In this document: positions 1 to 14,600 of the stretch, piece after piece | Numbering within the stretch: the stretch's first letter is position 1 | How the letters are laid out: each line of letters starts with the position of its first letter | NCBI GenBank assembly: GCA_037954235.1 | Contig: JBBMOA010000009.1 | Span: 24,508,626 to 24,572,625, forward strand | Origin: Aulostomus chinensis | Lineage: Eukaryota > Chordata > Actinopteri > Syngnathiformes > Aulostomidae | Direction: 5' to 3' | Length of the DNA stretch: 64,000 nt | Position numbers and translations under genes: made by a program | The notes under the pieces: model-generated | The model's input: only the letters and a program-made list of their open reading frames with translations | Database searches by the model: none | What the model was told of the DNA's origin: nothing

Positions 1-2638
1 CGCATCTATCAAATGTCATTATGACAAATTGAAAATTTCAAAAGAAGTTTTCACTCCATTTTTCTGAAGAGTTCATCAATGAAATGCGATGTTCGTATTA
101 CCAGACCACGCAGACAAGTTGTACTCTCAGCTTTATTTTGAAATTTTCAGTCAATTATGCAGTGCAGCGCAATTTGTGACGATGATGTTGTATCATGAGA
201 CGTGTCGTGATTCGTATCGCAATGTGAGGTCCTTGCCGCCGCCCCCCCCCCCCACGCCTTTTCACACAATATTGAACCCCATTTGTGTTTTTCCTCCCAT
301 CAGGCAAGTTGAAGGCCTCATTGTGCGTTTTAATGGACGCACAGTCGGCTGTTTGCTTTTATATGCCTGAGAAGTGTTTAGCTGTTCATCTGGAGATTGC
401 AATCTCTTCGCCGGCTGACGGCAAGCTTCTTTTCTTCTGTACTGGAAATGCTGTCGATGCTCTTGGAGCGACAGGCTCTCCTCCTGCTTTAGTTTTATTG
501 TGTTCAATAGGACTCAGCGTGACGTATTAACAGGCCCCTGGGGCAAGCCGAGGTAGACATCCACTGCTTTCAGAAGATTTCCTCCAGCTCTGTGGGATGG
601 CAACGCCTCCGTTGACTCCGCCAACCTCCTGGTTGAACACAAAGGAGAAATAAATGCGGCGAGTAAATATCGCTGCACTTTTCTCCAGAGCCGATGTTTA
701 TTGCCATCATTATGTTTTCCAGATTTTATTGAACAGCTTATTGGCTCCATCTGAGGTGTCTTAGTTTTTACGCTTACATCAGCGCTTCCACGGTTTAGGG
801 GGAATTGACGGCGATAGCGCAGCCTCCAGGTATCAAGCCATCACCAGTACCCGAACGACATGAGGCGTGCAAAGACGTTAAAGGACCTTAAATCATGTTT
901 TTGTGTTTTGGATCAATACATCAGCCAGCATGTCAGAGGTCTGAGTCCTTTCAGCACATGCATCTAATAAGTGTGTGAAAACAAGCTCTGATATCCTGAG
1001 ATAACTAAAACACAGAATAAAGAAAAATATCCCAATTCCCCTGCTTCAGCCGGCAGCTGCTCCAGACAGATTTATTTCAGTTATTTATTCAGTTGTGAAT
1101 TCTCCCTCACAGTCAGCGATGATAGCGATCCTGAGGGCCGGAATGAGAAGTGATCACATCAACGAGACACTTTATTTGAGATCCCCACAACGGTCCTGTA
1201 ATGTTTACAAAATGTTATTATTATCTTGATAAATCTGTTTTTATTTTGTGGACATAACTAGACTTATAAATCCAAACAGTCAGTGGCAGGTCAGTAGCAG
1301 ATTAGCTGCTGGTCAGTGGCAGGTTAATAGCAGGTCAGTGGCCGGTCACTGGCAGATTAGCTGCTGGTCATTGGGTGGTCAGTGGATGGTTAGTAGCAGC
1401 AGAGTAGCACATCAGTGGCAGATTACTTGTTGGTCAGTGGCAGATGAGTAGTTGGTTAGTGGCAGATCAGTATTACAAATAAATGACAACCATTCAGGAG
1501 CCAAACTTTTTTGAAGGTTGAGCTTTAAAACATGAATTTCTTTTTTGAGGTAGGGCACGGCTGCCTTCCAAACAAATCTGCTTTATAGAGCAACATCAAG
1601 GAATGCGCACTCGATCATTTGTAGTGATGTCATCACACTCCAAAATCAAACGTGAAAACATCTGCTAGCTGATTTAGATCAGTGTCCTGTACCCCTGAAT
1701 CATTAAACTGCTCGCTGTGTTCTCTGTCTACCTCAGTGGATGGTGCTAGCCTCACCAGTGGCTAGGCTAGCACTGCTAACATTAATGCTTGTTGTGTCAG
1801 CCACCGCACTGGATGTCTACAGTGGCTCTTGACAGACATGACTCTTCAGCTGATGCGCTGCGTTCACTGCTGCTCCCATGGGTGTTGGGCGAGACTGTTT
1901 TGACCAAACGAGTTAGGCAACATGGGTGCAGGTCTCTCCTGAGAAAACGTCTTGTAGAAATGTGTCTCGAATGGAGGAGGGGTGAAGTGTAAAAATGCGA
2001 TGCGAGCGCGGAGAGTGTGTCTAGAGCTTCAAGGTGACAGCTTTGGAGTGAGTGCTCGGCTCCTCTCTGTTAATCAACCATCCGCTGTACTCCAACGGTC
2101 ACACAAGCTGATGTAACAGAAAAAAGAAACTGTGAAATGGTAGGAAGGTGTCACTCTGACACTCAAAATGGATCTGATGTCCCACAGGTTTGGTGTTCTC
2201 ACAGCATAAATGAATGGACTGTCACTTCCTCCTTGTGAAGGTTTTATACAAAAGTGGGAAATGTCTTGAAGCAGTATGATTACAGAAGAGGAAACATAAA
2301 AGCTTCCTTCCACAGCTCCTTCTGGGTGCCTATAAATGTCACGGATTCATTTCCTTGAGATGTCGCCTGTCTCTTTTGTTAGTGAAATGTGGAAATTACT
2401 CCTTGCATGTCCTCCTGTTCAAAGACGGGGTGACACCAGTGGAGACTCACAGGCTGGCTCGCATCATCGTCTTTCCCGGAGGCATTGATGCTAGTCATTC
2501 AGTGTCACCATCTAAGGACCCTGTCAAGGACTTCCTCTCAGTTTCTCAACACATTTTTTGTCACATTTTTGTCATTTGTGTCAAATCCCAGAGCTGGGAA
2601 AAAAAAAATCTAAACATGATCTTCTCTCCTCATTGCAG
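1..2638. other. Upstream/first-intron sequence of the NECAB gene
   Basis: No exon could be supported here. A NECAB first exon, encoding roughly 30 residues ahead of the EF-hand, should precede the exon at 2639, but no ATG-bearing open segment with a suitable donor was found. It may lie upstream of the window. The stretch holds a poly-C tract near 241-253 and an 11-bp degenerate minisatellite at 1279-1470. Open frames here are short and unlike known proteins. Confidence 0.5.
1279..1470. repeat. Degenerate ~11-bp minisatellite (GGTCAGTGGCA-like)
   Basis: The motif GGTCAGTGGCA and variants (GGTTAGTGGCA, GGTCAGTAGCA, GGTCACTGGCA) recur tandemly for about 190 bp. A longer sub-unit containing GGCAGATTAGCTGCTGGTCA occurs twice, near 1299 and 1351. 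An ORF running through it is a by-product of the repeat. Confidence 0.8.
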
Positions 2639-2663
2639 ATATTCCGTCGGGCGGACAAAAATG
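2639..2663 (+). CDS. necab3: NECAB visible exon 1 (25-nt microexon, start of EF-hand loop)
   Basis: The acceptor is ...cattgcag and the donor ATG|gtgagt. It encodes IFRRADKN plus one base of the next Asp codon, and so carries loop positions 1 and 3 of the first EF-hand. A microexon of this size is easy for gene finders to miss. Confidence 0.88.
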
Positions 2664-5600
2664 GTGAGTACAGAAAATATGCAGTTAATTGGATTACATG
2701 GCTAATTAAATCAAATTTAAAATCTCTTTAGGAGTTTTTACATACGCTAATGAAATGCACAAGTGGAGAAAAGTGGCTCCACTCATGCTGGAGCGATCCG
2801 GAGAGTCTCAGTAACCAAAGACACGTACAGCTGCCTTCTTCCTCCAAGTCATGATGACATTCACATGCAGACGAAGATTTCAGTATGATTCCAAAAATGA
2901 CAATATTTAGAATTTGACTAGGGTCATGTAGACATCCGATTCCAGTTGGCTTGTTGGAATTTGGTCTTTTACTGAACTTAGTATTTTTCAATTAAGACTT
3001 AAGGGATATGCAGACACTTAAAGGAGTATAAAAACAGTCAAACACTTCAACATCACTTGCTTTCTTTCCTTTCAATGTTATCTTCTTCCTTAGCGTTTAT
3101 ACTCTTGACATCAATTATTTTGTATGTTTCTCTACCTTTCCAGAGACTACAGGTGGAAAATGTGTTCGATTCTGATACATAGCACTTCTCCTTGTTTTTA
3201 TATGAGATTATTGTTCTGTTGTGCATTGTCATTGTTAAAGCTAAACCTTGATATACTCTGAAGTCGTGCGTAATTGCTTTACTTTGTCTTGCTGACTTGC
3301 CGAGCCAGTTGGACTTTGCATTGTTGCGTGTAAACAGGATTATTAGCGAAAAAAAAGTTTCTTTAATCATGTAAACAGCTTTTTTCTGAATATTGACTTT
3401 TTTTTGAATAAGAGCAAAAGATGCAATTCAAGAAGAAAATATAGTCATTTTTATGTCCCCATTTTAAAATGTTTCTGTGTACAACAATGCAGAAGGACAA
3501 AAGGCATTTTTTACATCTGGTGTCCTTTTTATTCTATGTGACTGACTATTTATGATTTATTCTGTGCACAACTAAAGCAGAGGAAATCACAGGACTCTAA
3601 AAACAGTGTATGCATATCAAATATTTAGTTGCAAGGTCAGAGGTCGTACGCTGGAAGGCCATCAGTGAAGACAGTCAAATCCATTCTGGGAAAACACGAA
3701 AAAAGCCCCAAAGACCAAGCAGAATCAAAACCATTCACGCAAACACTAACAGGTGTGTGAAACCAGGCACAGGTGAAGCGCATGGGGTAATCAACAATGG
3801 CGGGAAAACACAGGAAGTGAATGCAACGCAAACTCAAGAAGAGAAATTTCCAAAATTAAAGAACTAAACACAAACACCCAAAAACCTGTAGACAGTCGGT
3901 TTATTCTTATTGTTATAGGTAAACACATTATGTATGATTTGATATTATAAGTAATCAGGCTACAGAGTAAAACTGGGCCCTGTTTCTGCTTTTCTTTTCG
4001 AAGTCTCCTCTGTAGAAAAAATCGTGTTTTTATTCCAAAAGTGACAAATTCACAGAAGACTTGCACTTCATCCGAATATAACAGACCCCCTGCAAAACAT
4101 GTCAGTGTTACATTTCAGTTCCATCTTTACTTGAACCCACCCCCCCCCCCCCCAAACTTCCTGTGGGAAAACAGTGAGCATTTAGCTGTGGATGGGAAAC
4201 AAACCGCCAAATGTTTTTGCTCTTTGTTCTGTATTCATGCATGCATCTCCGTTTAATGACATTCAAAATGCAAAAGGGCTAATAAGCGATTCATGCCTGC
4301 AGAGTATCGCTCATCGGTTTCCTCGGGAGGGTGGTGGAGATCGTGTTACATAAGAGCAGGATTAATGATGCAACATGTCATAGGAGGGGTTGTTTTAGGT
4401 GCCTCGCAGTTTGTGTGGAGATGCAAAAATATATATATATATATATTTTAAATGCAGAGTGAATTATGAAATGAAATAAATATGCTTCTTCTTTGGAACG
4501 GTTGTGAGGAAATGGTGGTGGTGTGTCTTTGTGAATTAGTTGAAAAGCGTAATGGCTGAAAGCACAACAGACGGTGTGACATTCTCAGCTGAAGACCCTT
4601 TATAGACATGGCTTTTGGCGAAGAATACTGTGATCCACAACAACAGCTCTGCCATAAATTCTGCCTCTCGACAAAGACGATAATGTACAGCCTTGATCAA
4701 CGCTGTCAGCGAGATTTTAATTGAACTGAAGGTTTATTATTAAGGTTAATTTGCAGTGATGTGGAAATACAGAGTTGCAATGTACAGTTTTACCTAAAGA
4801 AGTGGCCGTTGAGAGTAGATTCCGCTCCTTCTTTTTCTCGCTCTCCCTCCTCTACGTGCTTTTTTTTTTTCACTCTCCGTTTGAAGACTCTGTCTCTTCT
4901 TCGTGGAAGTTATCTCCACTTTGCAGCCGAGTTCTGCTTGTCTTCACAAACTTCACGAGCTGTGCACCCGAGAGGAAAGTGCCTCCTCCCAATCAGTGGT
5001 GAGTGGGCTGCCGTGATGCGCCTCCAGTACTGCAGATTTTCCAATATAACTTCTCAAGGCGGAAAACAATTACAGAAATAGGAATTACGCACAGGCTTAC
5101 CTTTCTCGTTCTGAGATCAGCCTGTGATAAATGTCGAGAAGGTTCACAATGGGACAGGATCTCATTCATATTGGAATTTTATCTCTCAGTGTAACTAATA
5201 ACATGCATGAAAACCGACTTTTGAGATAAATGAATTCTCACGGAAGAGCATTTGACAGAGCTCAGGTGGCGTTCGTTCCTGCTGATCTGAATTCCAGTAT
5301 GTACGTTGATCTAAATGGTTTCATGTACTGAATGACATTAACAAGGACGAATACTACTTTAAAACACGTTCTTCCTGAGGTAGGATTGGCTTTTCTTTTC
5401 TGCCTCTCATCTTTTTTTTCCAATTGTGTTTTATTAAATGCCACATTCAAGTGTGTCAGAGTGGATTTCAGACTACAGAGGATATCCCAGAGGATGCAGT
5501 AATGCACAGAAGTACTGCATCTCTGGATGGAAGAAGCTAATGTGTAAATGCAGAAGTACATCAGACGTTTTTACAGCAGCTGTCCTTGCTGTTCTATCCA

Positions 5601-8600
5601 ACGCTGACTGTTTATCATTTATTCATATACTTTTTATGGAAACATTTGTGTGGGCTAATATTGACGAGCGTACGCACTTCTTTTACTCCACACTCTGATC
5701 TAGTAATTTGATGCCAAACAAAGTTTTGTTGTGTTGTACCTCATAATACTTGGTAGAATTGTTCAAATGTAATGACTCTGTTATTTCTGGACCTTAAGGC
5801 AACATGCTTTCATTTGTATAAGATGTCCAACGCTTATAAAAGCAATTGAAAGCAGTACTCCCTCTGCAAGGATCTATGTATGAAGTATTGATTGAATGGT
5901 GAATATCTGCTCTTCAGTCTATTATTAGCTGCCACATTCTCCTGGTGGGGAGCTTGATGAATTATTGGTGCTGCTTCAGGTTGAGCTCTTTCAGCCTCAG
6001 GATTCCTGGGAAGATGGAAGATTCTGTTCTTTAAGAGCTTTTATTTAGGTCACAGTTGGTACTGTTGATTTATCCGATGTGAAGTGAAACAATTAGAGCC
6101 AGTGAGTTGTCTTGCCTCTGTGGTGAGGTACTGATTCATCACCCATCTGAACAACAGCACTCGAAATTACCCAGCCGAGGTTTTCAGCCTGACATTTGCT
6201 CGTCACAAAGCCCGCAGATCAATAGCAGGAAAATCTGCATATTATATGCACCGAGCTCAGCTCGAACAAGAATAGCTGTGTAGGATTGGTCTGATGACGT
6301 AAATAAAGAGATATGCTGGGTTGGAAAATCACATTTTAGCCTTGAGACACACCTCAAACATGTAGGTTTTTATCGCTCTGACATACATTTAGCCGCTGCA
6401 TCTGCATTTTAACACCATTTAATCAGAGCAGCAGTGTGGAGGACGACGTGCGGTGATCACACGGATGTTTGGGACTAGTTCTTCCTTTCTGATTCTGAAC
6501 ATGGAACTATAGCCTTTCAAGCATATACACCTTTCATTTCCGCGTTTCAACATACACATCAGCCAAGGCGTTAAAACCACTCACAGGCTTTGTACTGAGT
6601 ATAATACAACAGTAATACACACATAAATATTAGAAAATTGAATCTCCCCTCATGAGGGTTGCAATATTCAGTTCTTGCTGAATCTGTTGGAGAGAGAAGT
6701 TGATTTCATTTAATGGTCACTTAGTTTGTGGTGCTGTTGATCTAAACTGGGTTTTAATAAGCGTTACATAATTTGTCCGTCACATTCATGTGTATGAAAG
6801 TGACAAATTATTAGGAACAGTTCCCAGTAGTCATAAACATGCCTCCAAAACTTATTCAGTAAAAACTGAATATTAAAATGATCATGAAGGTGGATTGATC
6901 GACGTTTGATTGGAGGTTCAAAGTGTTCCAGCGTCTATTTGAGTGTCACTGGTAGAAAACATAATACGTTGCTTTGAAGTGTCAGACCAAATAACCAATG
7001 TTGTCAGTGATTTGCATGCTGGTCATGATGGAGTGCCCTCAAAGCTTATTTTGCATGAGGTGATGAATATTTGGAGTAAATCCAAAAAATAAAAAACTTT
7101 TAGAGGAGTCTTATGGTGCATCTCTGTCCTTGAGGATGTGTCATCTGAGCTGCAGTAACTAGTCTTTGAGTGTCTTGTGTGAATATACGAGTGTGATGAG
7201 AAGGCTGGAGAGTGAGTCAGAGGTGCAACAGAGTGTGTTTACTCCTACATACTGAGCAAAGAAGCACGAGGAAGTAAGAGACAGGATTTATTAACCTGTC
7301 AGCTCTGACAGCTACTTCTGCTGTTTGTTTTCGATGTAAATGTTGAGATATTTATCCAACGATTATTCATTGTCGCAGATAAACAACCTTCAAAGCTTTC
7401 AACACTGTTTCTTTACACAGGATATTGATTTGAAATTGATTTTTTTTTTTTATTTGGCAACTTAATTGAAACCACATTTTAATACAAATGGCGATAGAGG
7501 AGGGATACACTCGAATACATCAGCAGGTCCGAGTTGTTCTCACCAACCTTCAGACGATACTGTGAGCTCAGATCTTTCAGTCTGAGCTCCGCTGCCTTAG
7601 ATCTTGGAGTCAGGTCTCAGAAGATTTCACTGTTTGCAGAGCGACGCTGGCGAAATGGCAGCGAGATCTAATTACCGTCTGTAGTTGGTCCACTAGCGAC
7701 CGCTTAAAGCAGCTCTCGGCCTCTGCGGTACACAACCAGAGATGCTGCTTAGCTCAAGTAGACTCTTTCACTAGACTTTGTGTTTTAAAGAAGACTTTGC
7801 TCAACTAATTATTGATATCTTTCAGGCCGGTGTTACTCTCTAGAGCAGGAAGCTGTATCCCATCCCTTCAGATAGACATTGAGTGCAAGCTTATTGATTA
7901 AGCTTATGTCCACCTTCAGCAACTGCTTTGACTTAGCGATGTGAAGCTGACTAGTAGACAGACTTCATAAAGGTGGTAAAACCCCCTGCTCGGTGTCACT
8001 TTGCCTACTTTCAGATGATGGGAAGCTGTCCTTGGAGGAGTTCCAGTCGTACTTCACTGACGGCGTCCTTACTGACGAGCAGATGCAGGAGCTGTATTAC
8101 TCCATCGACAGGCAGCAGACAGAGTAAGCTCATCCTCCCTTTGGGTGTCATCCAACTCTGCTGCCATCTGTTGCCCCTCCTGCTGCCTGTGCAATGAGAC
8201 GTCTACGCCTCACCTCACTTAAGATTAGGCCTTTATCGCATAAAGAGCCTTAATTTTAGCTCTGTGTTTGCACACTGATGAGCACAAATCAAATTGTGAC
8301 ATAACACATGCACGTGTCAATAATGTACCAAACTAAGAATAGTACCAAACCAAGGTAATTAATTGCATTCATTTATAATTTGTTCCTTTTAGTGTGTCAA
8401 AGCCATTCTAGTGTCCATGTACATTACCAGGACCCTGGCCCACCTAAATAGAACAGGGCCTTAATTAATGTGATTAATTGCACCTGTTTTCACCTTTTAA
8501 TGACATGTCAAAATGGCCAGTGTGAAAAGGGCCTTTTGACAGTATTCTACAGCGGCCATAAGTGGTTGCTGTCTGACATTGTCTGTTGGTGTCATCACTT

Positions 8601-11600
8601 TTGACAACATTTTTTTGATTTTTGATTTTTTTGAATTTCACAATACAGTACTTTTTTGACATGAATTTATACAGTTTAGTGTCAGTCTGTTGGTTTAGCA
8701 GTGTTGATTCATGCTAATGCTAAGCTAACTTCAAGAAACCCAGTGAAAAAGTGCAATTTTCTCCCAAAAAAGCCTATCATAAAACATTAATTCATCCAGG
8801 ATGTTGCCGACACCTCACTTAAATCTGTTTTTCCATAAAGGGGTCAGGCACCTGCTGAAGATGAGCTGCTAATGTTAGCTACAGCTGACTTGGTTTAAGG
8901 CTAGCATATACAGTACATGCTAATGTCAGCTTCAGCTGACTTGGTTTAAGGTTAGCATACACAGTACATGCTAATATTAGCTTCAGCTGACTTGGTTTAA
9001 GGCTAGCATATACAGCACATGCTAATGTTAGCTTCAGCTGACTTGGTTTAAGGTTAGTATATACAGTACATGCTAATGTTAGCTTCAGCTGACTTGGTTT
9101 AAGGTTAGCATATACAGTACATGCTAATGTAAGCTTCAGCTGACTTGGTTTAAGGCTAGCATATACAGTACATGCTAATGTTAGGAGTAGCTGGCTAGCA
9201 GATAGGATCCATCTCTCTCTGTATTGTTCTGTTATACTTCATTTTGTCACCCAAATGTGGTCTCAGTTATTGAAATTTGGTACAGATACCATGAATCGGT
9301 GCTGTGCCAATTTAGTTTGGTCACTGCCCTTTCAGGTACCATACCCTATGCTTATCATAAAAACATCTATAGTAATAAAAACTTTTAGGAGAAGCAGAAA
9401 TTGTCCCACTGAGTGGAAGAACACAATAGTGATGAAACAGAAATGAGATGTAGCTTTTAGACCGAAGTACCCCTCACTGCCAGGCTCTAAAACAGCTTTT
9501 ACCCAAAGGCCATTGCTGAGCTGAACTCCTCTAACACTGCAGTAAAGATCAGAAACACTTAAAATTTTTATTTGCTTTTTTGTCAGCTTTGTTGTCGCTT
9601 GCCTGGATGGAGAAGTGTGTGTGTCTATCTGCGTGTGCATGTGCGGGCAGTGTTTTCAGTCATTTTATTCTGTTCAGTTCTATCGACAGCTCATACAGGT
9701 TCCTTCGTATAGCAATTAGACAACAAATTAACTGGACTTCAGCCGTGCATTGTCACATTTACGGTGAAATGTATTGACACAACTACATCAAAGTGGCCAA
9801 TAATATCTCTTTAATTAACACCTTTGTCTTCTTCTCTCTAACACATTCTTCCCTCCTCATAGCAACCTGGATATAGACAAACTCTCAGGTAACTACACGC
9901 TCATGTATCACCTTTATGTGTCATTAAAGCTATTAGTTGTTGTTGACTGATGAAGACGCTAATGAATTTCCCACCATGCCCCAGTTTTCCCAGTTTAAAA
10001 CGTAATTACCCCGGGCTGAAACCAGTGTAATTCTAATTGTTGTCAAATCTTCTTATCCCCAAGAATACTTCACTCCACATTTGGGAGAGTACGTCAACGT
10101 TCTATCTGCTCTGGAGAAGCTGAACGTGGCCATTTTGAAGGCCATGGATAAAACTAAAGAGGTGGGTGGTGACCGGCTTTCACCTCTGCGCTGTTTTGAA
10201 TTTTTGCAAGTCATAACATCATCCACACGTACAGTAGCTCAACATCAGCTGGCAGTTATCCCTCTCAGCAGCGTTCATAACATTTGTAAGCACCCTTTAT
10301 CCATGCAAACATTCAAACAGACTCTTTTGTTTGTGCCCCAGCTGTCAGTTTGAAACCCTCTCAGAGGACCTTCTGTTCACTCCGCTGTGGTGGCGATGCC
10401 GAAGGAGAAAAAAAAAAAGGCAGACTAATATATTTGCGCTGTCCGTCTCCTGACTAACAATACTTGATGGTTCCAGGATGAGCTTTTATCCTGAAACTGC
10501 CTTTTGCATGTCAGCTTAGACGCATTTCAATTCAGTAAAGTGTATCCATTTAAAGGAATGGAATAATGTCTATCTACCAAAATAACACGAGGATAGAGAG
10601 TAACGGTGAGGTCTTAGTTTCATCTGAGGACAAGAAACCCAGGGTTAGATGTCCGACTCTGCAGCTCCCCAAAAAAGGAGGTACATATGGCTGTGTGCAA
10701 GTGCCTCAAATTTGCTCTTGAATAAATGTAATAAGTGACATCCCCCCCCCTCTAATTCTGCAGTCAGTAGAAGCTAAAATATTGTTCCGTCAGACCGAGA
10801 GTCAAAGGATGACGCACAGCCACGCTAGCAACACCTTGTGATATAAATGCTAATCTCAGCATGCTCGCAAGCAAGCATTTGCCAATCATCACAAAACCCA
10901 GAGCAGCTCAGGCTGATGTGAGTGACATTTGATCATAATTCAGACCATTAAAGATGGAACATTTTTAGTTTTACAGGTGAACAGTACATTCAGAATGACC
11001 CACTCAAAGATACTGAACCGAAATATAGAACAGAGAACATTAGCGTGTCTGAAGTTTGGCATGTTTTGCTAGGGTTTTTTTTTTTTAGGTCGTTTTTCTT
11101 CACTCTTATCAGGGTTCTTTGAGCGGTTGGTTTTACATGTGCTTCAATATAAATTGCATTTGATTCAGTGTGATTTGAAATTCCTAACTTGGAGAGGCTG
11201 AAACCAGATTAATTGGTTTTCACTATTTTTGATAAGAAGCAATTTGTAGTGTAGCAGTAGATGACCTGTGAACCCTCATGTTATCATGCAGTTACGACAT
11301 TGGCAGGGTTTCAACATGAATTGAGGCTGTTGTATTCATATTTAACATGAAACCATGACTTTTTTCCTCTATAATAGATCTGCAGTAACGCATGATTTTA
11401 TGGACTTCGAATCATAAGTCACCCTCAGCAAGGTTTCCTTCGGCAACACATTTCCTGAAACAACTGAGACTCTTATTTCTCCCGTGATAGCAGTGACTCC
11501 ACTGCTCTGACCATTTGTTATTCCATTGTTTTGTTTTTCCGCTCATCCTGCAGGTGAAAAAAAGGTCGCAGATGCCGAATTTTGACCTCGAATCCTGAAG

Positions 11601-14600
11601 TGCGTTCACCTAGTTCGCATATTTTATGCTCATCATGCGCGGTAAAGCTTAAAAGTGCAATGAGATTTCCTGTATTTGAAATGTATCCCCTGATAAAGTG
11701 ACGGTATCTCTTCAAATCATCAGCACCAGATTATGAAATGTGCTCATTAGAGCGTTGTAAATCTTGTTACGAAGCCTAGTCGAGTGTATATTCCATGTGA
11801 TGTGATTCCCTTTGCCACGCGCTGAGGCTTTAATCATGTTGTTTTCAGTTGAGTTCCACATCAGAGAACTTCTGCGAAGACTATCAATAGTGCAGCTCCT
11901 TCCTCGTCAATCTCAGCCCCAGTTTGGCAAGAAAAGACAATCCGTTGACCAGATTGTTTTCTTTAACATTTAGAGACCTTTATTTATTGGAAGTGTGTGT
12001 TTCTGATGGTAGAAAGAGAGGTTGATAATAGATGATCGTAACATTAGCTGATAAACCTGGCAGCTGTCCTACTGATCTGACGTCAGATGACCTCTAAATA
12101 ATGTCCAACTGCTCAGCAAAAACACCCGGCCATCTTTCATCTTCTCTGATCTCATCCTCTTTCATTTCCTTTGTCTCTGTTTTAATCTAATAGTCACCCA
12201 GATGCACACTTTTCCATCTTTGTTTCAGCTCCTCTCTGTGTGCATCCATCCTCTACCAACTGTCTGGCTCTCTTTCTTTTGTAATTTTCCTCATCTCTAT
12301 ATCACCCGCGCCTTCCTAGCTCCTGCATTTTTCATTTTGCTATAAGTCTGTCAAAAGGCTTCCCAGCCCTGAAGAACAGATGCTTTTTTTTTTTTCTGTA
12401 TTAAAATGTTTGTGTGAAACCAGAGCGAAAACTGATCCCATAAAAGTAATGAATGGCTTTAGGTGAAACTATGGTAACATTCCTACTTGAACTCCAGGGT
12501 AAAATGTTCCCATCATGCGTGGAAACACAAACAGGAACATAATTAAGAGACCAGACTAGAAAGCGTAAACTGTGTCATTGTGGTGCCTTGAGATAAGAAG
12601 GAAATATCTGCTCTGGTGTTGCAAACTCATCTGTCTTTTTGTGAAAAGAGCTATGGTTCACTACGATTGCAGAGGATCGCTTCAGCTGCTGCAGAAAAAA
12701 AAAATAGAAACAAGCACTCCAACAAGCTCGGTGGTCATTTTTCAAAGGTCGCCCTGTCATTCTTTTTCCAAAGTCTATTTTTTTGCGCTGTGGAGTGCAG
12801 GTGAGGGTGAAGGGGGTTCATTACACGCAAAAACAGTGAAGGCAAAGATAGAAAAACAGCAGCAGCAACACTGGAGCTTGGAGTTGTCTGACAGATTACA
12901 GCGAAGAAGGGACATACATTCACATGTCATCATCCGCATTTTATCATCATGTGGGCTTTCCATTTATCGTTAGAGGCTGAGATGTGCTACAGTGTCATTT
13001 TGGTCTGAATCAATTGATGTTTGTTACATCTAACTTCCTGCCTCTCAACCAGCTAATTTCCCGTAACCACTAGGAGGCCCTTTGTCTACAACAACATTGC
13101 ATTTACAACGTTGCATGTCTTTGGTTCCACCAGGTGGTGCTATTACTATTCTACCCAAAATTAACTGAGCTCTTCCTTGGCCCGTACTACACCCCCTCTA
13201 CCAAGTTCGGTGAAGCTTGGCCTCATAATTTTTGTGTTATCGTGCTAACATACGGCCAAGGCCACCAAAACATGACTTCCTTGGTGGAGATACCAGAGAA
13301 CAAAGTTCTTCATTAGATATCTGAGAGCCTGCAGGTTTTATGCACAAAAAAGCAGTGTAACAAGAACAAAGGAGAGTCTGTACTCCTCCACATCTGTTTC
13401 ACCGTTTCTACATAATCACCTGCAGCTCTAGCATATTAGCTACAGGAGTGGTAGTTTTCAGTTTTTGTTTCGTCCTGACCACATAACCTCTGTGGGGAGG
13501 GGGAACCTGCAAGAGATACAGTATTTCTTGAAATAAAGATGAGAAATGAATTAATGAGGTAGAGTGGCCATCTAGCAACCGCAGGGTCGCTGGTTTTGAT
13601 CCTCACTTCCCCGGCAACCATGTTGAAGTATCCTTGAGCAAGATACTGATCCCCTAATTGCTCCTGATGGCCCTGCGATGGACTGGTGCCACATCCAGGG
13701 TGAACCCCGCCTCTCGCCCAATGTCAGCTGAGATAGGCTCCAGCCCCCCCACCCCCAGTGACCCCTAATGGATAAGTGGTATAGAAAATGGATGAATGGA
13801 TGGATGCGTTAATGAATGGTAAGAAAAAAACTAACTGGATTTGTTTTCCCTGTATTCTGGCCTCCTCATTATTTCCATCCACACCTTGCCAAGGAGTACC
13901 AGGGTTCTTCAGTGCTGGGCCAGTTTGTGACGCGCTTCCTGCTGAGGGAGACCTCCACCCAGCTGCAGTCACTTCAGTCATCCCTGGACTGCGCTATGGA
14001 GGCGGTTCATGACCAGGGTTGTACAGGCAGGAGGACACTGAAGAAGCCCGAGGACCTGCCTGTCCAGAGGGTGGCCAAACGTCCTGGGCGACGCATCCAG
14101 AAGAACATGTGCCTCTCCCCTACGGACCCTTACTCTGGCATGCTCACCACAGGTAGGCCTCAGAAACACATCAAGATACACGAGAGTTTGAAAGACAAAC
14201 ATGTAATATGCTGGCCTGATGTTGTGTGTCAGGGGTCAGCGTGGAGCCGGACAACCACTGGGGCTCCCAGATCAACCAACTGGAGCAGCTCATAGACAAA
14301 CTGGAGTGTGAGGTTTGTGTGATATCTCGTTATCAGCGCATGCTGATCGTGTGTGTGTGTTTTGATTTTCAGATTTCACTGTGTCGAATCCAAACAGGAA
14401 AATGCAAAAGTGTCAAAGCAATGCAACAAGGAAATCATGCTGCTACTAACGATTCAAAGCCTTTAAATGGTAATGTGACTGATGTATTTCAAACAAGCAG
14501 ACATCAATTTTCTGTTGTGAGGTTGTAAACAAACACATTTCAATTTCGTGTTTAAACACCTAAAATCTACAGTGAAAAGGTTTCTCCCATGAGGAAGGAT

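Larger units (their letters stand above)
10162..13893 (+). other. NECAB intron with interspersed repeats
   Basis: A 3.7-kb intron. A possible old interspersed repeat lies at 13115-13315 and a SINE at 13555-13805, just ahead of the next exon. The rest looks unique. Confidence 0.7.

Noticed and set aside
12572..12973. 133-codon ORF in a necab3 intron
   Set aside because: No family resemblance, overlaps open frames on the other strand, and contains homopolymer runs.
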